Shown piece by piece: positions 53,453 through 64,000 of a stretch of 64,000 nt of DNA. The notes beneath the pieces were generated by a model, which saw nothing but the letters and a program-made list of their open reading frames with translations, did not search any database and had not been told where the DNA came from. Numbering within the stretch: position 1 is the stretch's first letter; each line of letters opens with the position of its first letter. The position numbers and the translations under genes are program-made. Source of the stretch: Brugia malayi (lineage: Eukaryota > Nematoda > Chromadorea > Rhabditida > Onchocercidae); assembly GCF_000002995.4 (NCBI RefSeq), contig NW_025062478.1, positions 11,838,001-11,902,000 of the forward strand, given 5' to 3'.

Positions 53453-56400
53453 TCAAATTTTCACGGCGCTTGATTCCGAATAAAATGGATTAGTTGAATG
53501 AACCGGTACCGGATATGTCGTCGCAACATTTACAGCTAAATGGGACCATCTAACATCAAATGGATCAGTTTCGTCTGCTTTTTCGGATTCTTTATCATTC
53601 GTACATTTTTCATTCGTTTGATCTAAAATTCCTTCCATTAAAATAATTCATAAATTATATACAATTCTCTAAAAATATCTTCAGAACATATACTAATTCG
53701 AAATTATTAATAATGAAATGCAAATCAGCGCATCCTCTCACTTTCTATTTAAGTTTAATTTATGAGCACCGAAACATTTCAAAATTTCACTGTAAATTCA
53801 TTGTAAATTCAAACGAAATTCACGATCCTCATAGATCGAAGATTGAAAACATAATTTCCAACTGAGCAAAAATGAACCTTTAAACTGCTAACGTCCATGT
53901 AATCGCTTTATTCCCTATCCATATATATGTAAATGAGACAGCAACTGACATAATTCTCTTACGCAAAGTTTACATAAACATTATTTATACTAATCATAAA
54001 TAAGAACTACTCAACGAAAATAAAAACGTTATTGCTAATTATTAGAATTTCTTATGCGTCAAATTTAATCTAAATTTTCCAAATAATGACTACCTTGTTT
54101 CTGGGTTGTTTGAGAGTTTGACAGCAATGCACTAAACACTGGCTGACCGAAAATATCAATCTCGGATGAATCTGCTGGTATGGTTGTAGCATTCTATAAA
54201 ATAATGTGCAAATTTTCAAGCACAAATTAAACCATACAGACTGTTCTTTATTGGCTCAATTATTAATATTTATTATTAAATTTGCATTAAGCATCCATCT
54301 GATAACAAAGAAAATTGTTGTTAACTTTCAGAAATCATGTTATTTATTTCTTCAATTAGTTTATCAATCATTCACAAGTCTATGTATCAAATTTGATATG
54401 AGTCATTGTAAACTTTCACTTTCTTTTTCAATCTTTTATCTTACTTGTCTGTCATTACAAGTTCAATAATTTAAATACCTTGTCCAAAGATGAGAAATCT
54501 TCGGTTGTCGTAGGTAATTCGTATTGCGAAAAGTCACTACTGAAACGGATTGCTGTTTCCAAACCTATATCCTGGAAGGTTGATGAACTTGGTAGCGGTG
54601 GAGGTGGATGATTTGGTGGTGGCCCAACTAAAGTAAGAAATATCAAATTTATCAATTAAAACATTCAAAGTTAACTACATTAAGCATTACTGGAAAGTAT
54701 CTTATCTATTTCACTGGCAATGAAAATCCAACAAAAAAAGTAATTTGTGGAATTTACCTGGATTCTAACTAAATTATCTATATAATTACCAAAATTAATG
54801 TAAACTATAAATAAATGCAAGAAATTTATCGATAAGTGAAACAAATAAACTTATAGACTATCAGAAGAAAGGTAAAAGGTGAAACATGCATTTAATAATC
54901 AATAAAACAAAAAAGTAATACCATTACTCATCGCATGGCTTGTCTTAATGAGATCACTAGCATTTCTGCATGGTGAATTTAGTGACAGTGATGAGCGTAA
55001 TGTTTGCTCCAACCATTCATCAGCTTTTGATTTTACCGTTGATGGACATGTTGAAATGGAACTACTTAACCTGAAACATTATAAAAATAATTGAAAATTT
55101 AACGTTCTTCTGAATTATATCATTGTGATACTTTAATTAGGAATCAACAAATTTAAATCAAAATTATTACATTTCATTCGCCAATTATTTATTGATGAAT
55201 TTTTTTTCGTTATATTATTTTCACAAAAATGCATAAAAATTCAAACTTTTATGAATTTTAGCAAAAATAATAGTGCAAAAAGTCAAAGTTAACGAATAAA
55301 TGGAAATAAAAAATTCTTTAGTAATATGTATTATTATTAGTTTGTTCTAATATAATTGAGTAAAATCTAAGAGCAACTCAAAACCATATACCATTGATTT
55401 TGATAGGTTGAACAACTAATAACAACCAAGGTTGAAGCATGAGTTAAAATGATTATTATATTTCTAGCGGGATTACTTCATAATTACACTAAAGGAATGT
55501 AACGAAATTACCAAGATTCCGGTCCACTAACACATGATGAATAATTGGTTTGAACTTGTAGCGGAGAATTTACTAAACTATATGTCTGAGTACCATTAAA
55601 TTCATAGATAGTGGTGTATGGTGCAGCCGTATACGATAACGATTGCCTGCAAATGAATGAAAGAAAAATGCAAAAAGGAAAATATATATAATAAGAAATC
55701 GATAAATTAAAAAAAAAAAAGGATGATTAATTCATTATTTTAATTTTAATTAAAACACGAAGACAATAATAATTTCACAAAAAATGAAATAAATATTTTT
55801 ACCTAAATCCATTATATTTCACTGGACAGTATGGAGCATTCTCGAAGGTACTTCCCTCATTCAATGTACCATCATTAAGCCAACTTTTATCTTCATCATC
55901 TTCAAAAATTGGCTCACCCTTTGCTATAGTTGTCGCAGATAGTTGTTGCTGAAAGTAACCAATATTTTGGATCATATATCTAAAATTCGGAAATAGATTA
56001 TAACTGAAATAGAAGTGAATGCCATTTTTTTACAGCAAAAAAAAAAAAAAGACTCAGAAATATTTGACAAACTTTTTTAATCAAAGGATCTGGACAAGAT
56101 CGGAGTGAAAGTTGTCGATGGAATGATGGAGTATTAGTGATACATGGAGCAGGAGTACGCAGTGATCCCTGAAAAAACGAATACAAAATTTCTGAATATT
56201 CTATGACTTAGAAATAATGAAACTTTCTGCGTTAATTATTTCAAAAATCAAACTATGTGTATAAATATAATGAAGTTTACAGTGTAAAGTTTACAGTTTA
56301 TTGTAGGTTTAATTAACCAAAGTAACAAAATAACAAATATTACAGTGAGATTCTATGCAAACTCAAATCTCATTTTTTCAACAAAATCAATTAATCTTAA

Positions 56401-58970
56401 ATGAAAGAAGAAAAAAAAAAAAAAAAAAAAGGAAATAAGAAAAGAAACTATAAACCAAATGAGCTAGTCAACCTGTCTTATAAGAAGTAGTGGATTTCCG
56501 ATAGGCCGTGGTTTTGATGTAATATGTAATGCAGTTGACAGAGTTGACGTTGCAGGAGGTGGTTGTATGATTGCAGTTTGCGGGTCACGTAATCGTTCTG
56601 TTATTGATAATCGACGAAAAGAACCATTACAATTATTTCGTTCAAGTGAACTAGAAATTAACGTAAAAATTAACAGAATTAAATTATCAATTCAAATTTT
56701 ATTTACCAATATTAAACAATTGCTATTTTTCACTGGTTAAAGGTCATAATTACTTGACAGTTACATCCTACTTCTGCCATTCATTAAAATAAGGCATTTG
56801 AATAACTCAATGGTTCAGTTATAGGTAATTTCTATTATCTAAATCCAGTCAAAAATATTTATGTAAATCTATTTGACATCTCTAGCAGATACACTCTGTT
56901 GTATTTTTGTGATATATTTGTCACTGCTACTATCGTAAAGATCACAATGCGATTTAAATACATTAATAGGTGAGAGAAAATTCCAAATTTTGCAATTTAT
57001 AACTTTTTAGGAAATAAAAATTTAACAGTAAACAATCACACTACTAATTCTTCAAATGTTCTTAATACTTTCCAGTTTATCAAAAATGGAAAGATCAAAT
57101 ATCCAAATGTATTAGTTTGACATTATTAATGATAAAAATAAGACACCTTATTCTATCATGGAAAAATTTTAATTTTGTCTAAATTTTTGATAAAAATAAA
57201 CCTAATTGGAATGGATGGTATTTGTTGGGCAATTTCATCTAAAGTAAAACCAGTGGCATTTGGCTTCTCGCAACCAACAGGTGGTAAACCTGCAGCTGCT
57301 TGCACCACTGCAGCAGCTTCTGCATCACGCTTCTTTTTCCTTTCCAAACAAATCGCAAACGCACATCCCACCGCATGACTTAAGCGTTCGCCCTTGAAGA
57401 AAACAAATTCAAAATTTTGAGATCTAAATTTAAAAAAGTATTAAAAAAAAAAAATAAAGTAATAAAATACAAACAATTAAATAAGCGTTGTATTTCCTCC
57501 TAAATGATTATTAAAAATTAAACTTACGGATTCTTTTATTGCATGAAAACCATGACACATCCATCGTCTTGATGTTCCATCTCGACAAATATATGCAAAA
57601 CCTTTGTCATGACTTCGATCAGGTGCACAAAATGATACCTCAAATTTCGAAAGTACTTACGGTTTATTAATTACCATTCACATAATGAAAATGAAAAGAG
57701 GAAAAGAGCAATTAATAGCAAAGAATGAAATAACCAGATAGGACTAAATAGATAATGGAAGAAAATGTAGAGAAATGAAATGGATTCAGAAAAGTGGAAA
57801 AATGAAGGGATATAAGTGCAAAAACGGAAAAATGATATAGTAAATAAACATTTTAAAAATTATTTAAGACTAAAAAAAAAGCAAAAATAAAACCTTCTCA
57901 ATGGTTTGATCGACTATTAAGCCACGACTACTTTCCTGATCTACAACACGTAAACCATCACCAGAAACATACAAAACTGCTTTAATTGGTCGTCGTCGTT
58001 GTCCCTGAAGAAAAAAAATTTTTCTGAACATTTTGAATTGATTTAATTTCACTGCCATCTTTAAAGTAAAAAAAAAAAAAAAAAAAAAAACAATAAAAGA
58101 AAGAAAAGTAACGCAATGTTTTGAATGCAAAAGGATGATAATTACAATTAAAATGATTGTAGATGATATATTACTTCAACTATATCAGTTATATTATATA
58201 AGTTAAAATTTAGATATTCCACTAGCAGTTAGCGACAGGTAGGATATAATAACCAGCAAAATTTTGATGAAAGCAACTATTCTCTTTGAATTGAGACAAC
58301 ACTTTAAAACTATCAAAGAACTTAAAATACTGCATGGAACAGATGTAGCTCACATTTATTTGAGATGTATTGATCTTTTTTCAACCATTGACAATTAATT
58401 CAAAATTTTTTATTGTTGAAAATAATTGAAATAAAGATACAAGAATTAACTGTGAAAGAATAAATAATCTACATATATCAGTAGATATCATTCAAGCAAC
58501 TTTTTTAAAACATACCCTCAACAATTTCAGAGCTCCTTCACAAATTTGCATACCACGCGATTCAAATACTTCAATACCACCAAGATACTTAAATTTTTTT
58601 ATAAAATTATGCATAACTCAAATAGTCATAATGGAAATTTAAAGTAAATTTGAAAATTTCAGAACTCAAAACAAATCAAGAACATTCAAAAGTTCAAAAA
58701 ATATATTAAAATCAATTTCAAGCTTCTTAAAAAATAATTCATTACACTTGAATTCAATATTCGAAAAGCACTAACCTTAACGCTAAAATTGCAGGTACCA
58801 TTCCGAACAGCAACTTCATCCGGTTGCCATAATTCTGCTTTATTAGAACCTGAATTATTTGCTGATCTATTCGGTGACAACTGTCGCCCAGATGGAGTCC
58901 TACGAGAGAAATGCTGCTTGGACATTCTACGACGAAATGATTCGCGAAATGAACGTCGTATTCGATCCAT
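53453..58970 (-). CDS. num-1: Numb, PTB-domain endocytic adaptor
   Basis: Exons 58776-58970, 58516-58587, 57894-58004, 57528-57638, 57202-57392, 56473-56650, 56073-56168, 55803-55948, 55512-55646, 54922-55070, 54479-54627, 54094-54193 and 53453-53622 give 600 residues, the usual Numb length. Numb is a cortical adaptor in asymmetric division and endocytic sorting (Notch and others in insects and vertebrates; NUM-1 in C. elegans). Seen: start [18 protein letters not shown] domain (about 45-190) with [62 protein letters not shown] and [20 protein letters not shown] Numb-family [16 protein letters not shown] follows, then FHRQLSL and [11 protein letters not shown] at 564-566 (AP-2 binding) and NPF at 589-591 (EH-domain binding). 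An AATTTTAG acceptor lies 20 nt before the ATG. Upstream exons are possible. Confidence 0.95.
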
Positions 58971-58990
58971 TCCACGATGGACAACGCTTC

Positions 58991-61900
58991 TAAAATTATC
59001 CAAGTTACTGATAAAAAAATTTGGAACAGTTACAATATCAACATACCTATGAATGCAAAAAGTATTCAAGATAAAATTCTCTTCCAATTAAAGAGAAACA
59101 TTAATTAGTGTAACAATTCTCGACAATTTAAATCGAGAAAGAGGGAGCAGAGAGATCAATCATTATCAATTAATGAACATAACACATATTCACTAGTTAC
59201 TAAATTCGACAAATTTATCTTATTCTAGCTCAAAATGAAACCTAGAATTTCAGCATAATGTCAGAGATGATAAAACGATAATTAATAATAAGTTCTATTT
59301 AATCAAAATTAAAACAACTGCCATCAGAAAAAATCCCACAAAAAAAAAAAAAAAAAAAATCCATGATTTTACTTCATTTGATCGAAAGGACGTATATAAT
59401 TACAGCCAAACAGCAAGAAAACTTGATAAAACTTCATTACACTCAATCAAAAGTGTCACAGCTATTAAAAATGACAACGAAATATCAATCGGAGCAAAAA
59501 ATATTAACTGATTCTAATCAAAAGTACTGCAAATAATTTTACATAATTTAATGGAAAATACACAATCGATAATGTCATTGAATAATTCATTTCATTTATT
59601 TAAAGTATTCCTAAAGAAATTTAAAATAAATTATCTATTCATTTTATTTTCATTTATTCATTGTATTCCTTAAAAAAATTTAAAGATGAAAAAAAAAAAT
59701 TTTTAAAGTTTAGAAAGGCATAGAAGAAGATAAGAAAAACATTTAAAGCGAAACATAAATCCTACCTTAAACAAAAATATTATGAAAATCTCTCCAATCC
59801 GTATTCTGCTACAAATTTAAGATAAATCTTTCGAATGTTTGAGGAATGAAATTTACCACTGAAAGGAAAAAAAAAAAGAAACTCTGTACTTTTAAGCCAA
59901 ATATTTGAGTAAGAAGTAGAAAATTAAAACAAAGTTAAATAAACGATTTCTGAAAAGTTAGCAAAATGAAAAACAGAAAAAAAAAAATGAAATTTCAAAT
60001 AAACTATCTGCTGTTTAAGGAAAGAAAATTTTCCGTTTTGCTTTTTTTTTTTTTCTTAAAAAAACAAAAATAAGTATACGATAGATAGTAATAGTGGTTA
60101 ATATAAGCAATGATTAGAATTAAAAATGATTGTAAATGAGGAAAAAGAAGATGAGAGAGTAACTGATTAAAATAAAATTAAATAATTTTAAACTGTAAAT
60201 ATGCTAATGCCAAACAAAACCAAATTTCTTTCTATCAATAAGGGTTGTCATGGAGCGAATAGCGATACATATGCATATTAGTGATTCTGTATAGTTTATA
60301 CCTTTATGAAATTATGCTAATCAATTTTATGCATCGAATATGGATGATTAAAGCATGAAGAATAATCTTGAAGAAATTTATTAGCTCTCTTCCTTTTAGC
60401 TAGAAAAGATATATAAATTTCCTTTTTTTTTCCCTTTCCTTAGAAGCTTTTGTGAATTATATATTTTTTCTTTTTATTCACTTATGCTTAATCTTCATTC
60501 ATCATTTACCGCTTTAATTTTATTTGCTCTATTTAATATTCAATTGCCATTCATCCAAAAGTTGCTTAATAATGTTTCAATTAAATAGGACTTGTTGCAA
60601 GTCATCTATCTTTATGCTAAAATAAGAAAATTATTACTGAAGCTATAAGTCGTGATAAAACAAAATTATTTACAACTGGAAAAAAGCTTACTTTTTTAAA
60701 AAAAAAAAAAAAAACATATTAAAAATGAATGTTGTAAGTGCAATCAACCAGAAAAAGCAATAGATCTCTTAAGTTATTCAAGTTTTTAAACTTTGACGAA
60801 AAAAAAAAAAAAAAAAAAAACCCACCATTGCTCTTTCTACAGGCATCACTGATGACTGATATCTAATGTTTAATTAACCGAAAGAAGCAATATATCTTCC
60901 AGACTATTTAAATTTTTGAATATGTCAAAGAAAATTATTGTACAGCTATTAATAATATTAGGTAATACGGAATGCATTCAGCTTGCTAGCTAGTTAAATT
61001 GGTAAATAAGAGATTGAGAGAAGAATTAGATTGATCAAACAATAACAAATATAATTCTAAAAAAATGGAAAAATAAAAAAAAAAAAAAAAAAAGCAAGAG
61101 ATGAGCAAAGCTAGAATTTAATAAATGGATGAGAAAAAAAAAATATGGATTTAATTCAGAAATAAAGAATGCATTAAATTTAAGGATATTAAAATGTTCA
61201 ATTAAAGTGATATATTTAAGAAACATTTGCCACTTCTGATATTACTTTCTTTACAACAACTTACACTTATGTAATAATGTAAAAAAAAAGAAAACTAACC
61301 GTATTTACTTTCTTTCTTTGTTTTCTTTTTTTTCAAATTCAATTCCCTCTTTATTTGAAGAGAAAAAAATTTTTTTTTCCTTTTTTGTTTGTTAATATTA
61401 CAATTTGATGTGGATATTAATAAGGAATAATACTTGTTACTTTTAATTTAAAACAGAAAAGTTAAAAGAATACCTATTAATATCATTATGAACAAAATTT
61501 TTAAGAATAATTCATTATTACAATAACTATCTGTTTACATAATGCCATCATCAACATTTAAAAATTATTACAGGACTAATCACCTGATTATATCTATTCA
61601 CCTTGATTAAAAACATTTATAGCTCTTCCAAAACATTTAAAGCTCTTTTATAAATAAATGAAAATAACTAGATGACAACAATGATACAAGTATGAATTCA
61701 TTTCAAACTACGAAAACAATCCAATATCATAACATTCGTAGAAATTAGCATTTAACGACCGATCGTTAAGTATTAATTTCAACTATCAAATAAAGACCAA
61801 TTGCTATTTTCAATTTTCTACAACATAATTTAAACATTTCAAAACTGAAAAAAAAAATCATCATAAGACTTTCAAACTAAAATAAATTAATATTAGAACT

Positions 61901-64000
61901 AAAAACAATTTTAACTTGCTCAAATAAAACATATTTTCCTCTCATTTAATAAGAAGGAAATTGAAATAAAATAGAAGAAAAATTAAATGAATTATATGTG
62001 AGGCATATGTTAAAGTTCAACTTTGAATGACATTTCTCAAAACTAAAGGAAAAATAGAAACTCCCAAGTGAAACATTCATGAAAAAGCTTACTTTGATAC
62101 ATTAGAAAAATAATGAAGATTGGCAGGCTAAAAGTATTACATTTGGCCAAACTTCTGATTCACCAATTCTAATGATATTTTTCCCATTAGGTGAAATTTT
62201 CAACTAAAATTGTGATGATAATAGCTCAAAGAGAGAGAAATTTTGGAAAAGTACGAAATTGCAGGAAAATTTTAGCCAAATGTGGCGTAAAATTTTAAAT
62301 AACTTAGACTGGCCACAACTCACTACTACTCCCAGCCTAGTCAGACCAACTATCTTGGCTTTTCCATTCTCTTTCCATCTCATTCTTAACATTATAAATA
62401 TGAGCTTTGTCTTTCAAAACATGCAAGCAATATATTATATATATATATATGTGAAATTTAAATTATACAAGTGGGCAAGGATATTAAAATGTGTTTTTCG
62501 ATGTGAAAAACACATTGAAATATTTAGTTATAGTTTAAATTTAAGCATAATATAAATTATAAGCTAAAAATGAAGCAACATACATTTATTTCTAAAGAAA
62601 AAGCAAATTTTGAAAAATTAAATCATTCTGCAACAAATTTTTCATATTTATTTCTAAAAAATTAAACAAACTTTAAATTTCATTAGCATATATCAATTGA
62701 TATACAAATTTTTCCCAAATAAAATACCTCATTAATAAATTTACAAGCCATTACTGCCTTTATTTATTGAAAAAGATCGATTACTGCAAGTGACCTTGGA
62801 GAAATGTAAACATCCCATAAATGTTATTTACACTCTCTCCTGTTTACATGCCTTTTCCTTGAATTTTTTTAATGCAAAACCATAGTGATGTGATAGTTAT
62901 GATCACATACTCCGATGAATCTTTCATTAAAGTTACACTTCTTTTATGCTTGAATTCCAAATTTCGAAATGATTTTAAAACGCATAATTTTCTTAAGGAT
63001 TTACTATGCAGAGATATTTATGTTTTTATGGATACCTACAATTAAATAACAAATACTGTACAAAATTAGTAGTCCTACAGTATTATCTGTTGAATTCGAT
63101 AAAAATTTAGAAAAAATTCCAAATGTTTAGAACTATAATCAAATAATTAAGATATCAATTCGAAATGAATAAATAATGAAGCAATTTGAAGAAATAAATG
63201 AAATTTATAATCTAAGAGAGCCAAACAACGATTAATCGAACTATTTAAGTCAACTGGGAGTAAATATCTAAATGGCCTGCCTATCTTTTAAAAGAAGTGA
63301 ATGAATGAAACATGCCAAAACCTTTACATATTTTTCATTCATATATTCAGATTTTTCATAGCTAAAAGATAGCATTCATTCTTGTTAACCAACAAAAGAA
63401 AATATAGTGAAGACCTAACAATCCGGTATAAATGACAAATGAGGATTGATGAAGAGAAAATGGTAATTTTAAAGTACAAAGTAATGAATGAACTCCTTAT
63501 CAGGGAGTGATACCTTAGGGAATTTGAATTTAAGCCTCTACATTGGCTCCAATAATCAAGCTGAAATATAATAAAGAATGATTTTAGTTTGCTGAAAAAT
63601 TTTGAATCAAATTAGTTAGAATTCAAATAAAATACACTCATCTTTCCATATACAATACCACACATATTATTATGTTATTATTCAACAAGTAAAAAGCATC
63701 CATAACCAAGAAACACAATTAATAGTAGCTTCTTTCAATAACAAAAAAAAAAAAACTTTTGTTGAAATTATATATAATTAATTCCAATTTCTAAATGTTA
63801 TTAATGTAATTTCCTCACTGAAACTATTATGTACTACAATTTTCATCAATAAGTTTAATCATTTTTTACTTTACATCATCATACTCCTATATAGTTTTAG
63901 AAAGTACCTTTAATTCCACTTAACAATTAAATACCCATAACTGATAGAATGACTTCTGCATAAAAAGATTTATTATATGTGGTCCGTATCAACTATTTTA
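58991..64000. other. Upstream region of Numb without a supported coding exon
   Basis: AT-rich, with many poly(A) runs. Two exon-like pieces on the minus strand might be 5' exons: one ending at 59047 (TTCATAG|GTATGT), whose frame would join the Numb exon at 58990 but lacks an ATG, and 63514-63560, bounded by ATATTTCAG and AAG|GTATCA and open for 15 codons. Neither is called as coding. A GC-richer patch at 62295-62385 has no convincing frame. A hairpin at 62488 is listed separately. Confidence 0.4.
62488..62516. repeat. Perfect 12-bp hairpin
   Basis: AATGTGTTTTTC and GAAAAACACATT pair perfectly around a 5-nt GATGT loop, 3.5 kb upstream of the Numb start codon. Confidence 0.85.

Noticed and set aside
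58754..59052. Overlapping frames on both strands at the Numb first exon
   Set aside because: They are shadows of the Numb exon in other frames. Only the frame beginning MDRIRRSF matches the family.
62204..62555. Overlapping 62- and 98-codon frames on opposite strands
   Set aside because: Neither has splice or leader-acceptor support or a recognisable motif. They cover a GC-richer patch where stop codons are simply rarer.

Overview
The window is AT-rich eukaryotic DNA with many short introns, long poly(T)/poly(A) runs, and start codons sitting 3-20 nt downstream of strong 3' splice sites (TTTTCAG, TTTTTAG), the arrangement expected for spliced-leader trans-splicing. Together with the gene content (a Numb PTB protein close to C. 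elegans num-1, a nematode-style single-domain tyrosine phosphatase, a secreted histidine acid phosphatase) this points to a nematode. A clade III (filarial/spirurid) worm is my inference from base composition only. No bacterial, phage or CRISPR features are present.

Layout. 1-2989: intergenic. 2990-8047 (+): carboxylesterase in 12 exons. 9055-12902 (-): secreted histidine acid phosphatase in 10 exons. 12910-21304: 8 kb with no gene I can support, but with several clean hairpins and palindromes. 21305-23790 (-): peroxin PEX14/prx-14 in 5 exons. 24894-34057 (-): an unrecognised 1153-residue protein in 23 exons built from four tandem copies of one module. 34441-34545 (-): a possible 34-residue microprotein. 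34795-37821 (-): short-chain dehydrogenase/reductase in 6 exons. 38798-44078 (-): a predicted type I membrane protein with two C-type-lectin-like domains, in 12 exons. 44700-45475: a 28/84-bp minisatellite. 45741-51305 (-): protein tyrosine phosphatase, with two tandem-repeat blocks in its introns. 53453-58970 (-): Numb in 13 exons. 58991-64000: the upstream region of Numb, with no coding I can defend.

Every exon chain given for the main genes keeps frame through all junctions and closes at a stop, which is the main support for the models. Seven consecutive genes lie on the minus strand. Only the SDR / microORF pair has operon-like spacing, about 150 bp from stop to next splice acceptor.

The genes belong to ordinary, unrelated processes: ester and phosphate-ester hydrolysis, peroxisomal import docking, carbonyl redox, phosphotyrosine signalling, asymmetric division/endocytosis, and carbohydrate or ligand recognition. 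The least explained item is the four-module protein. It has identical exon phases in every module and a C-terminal CxxC segment, and I cannot assign it to a known family.
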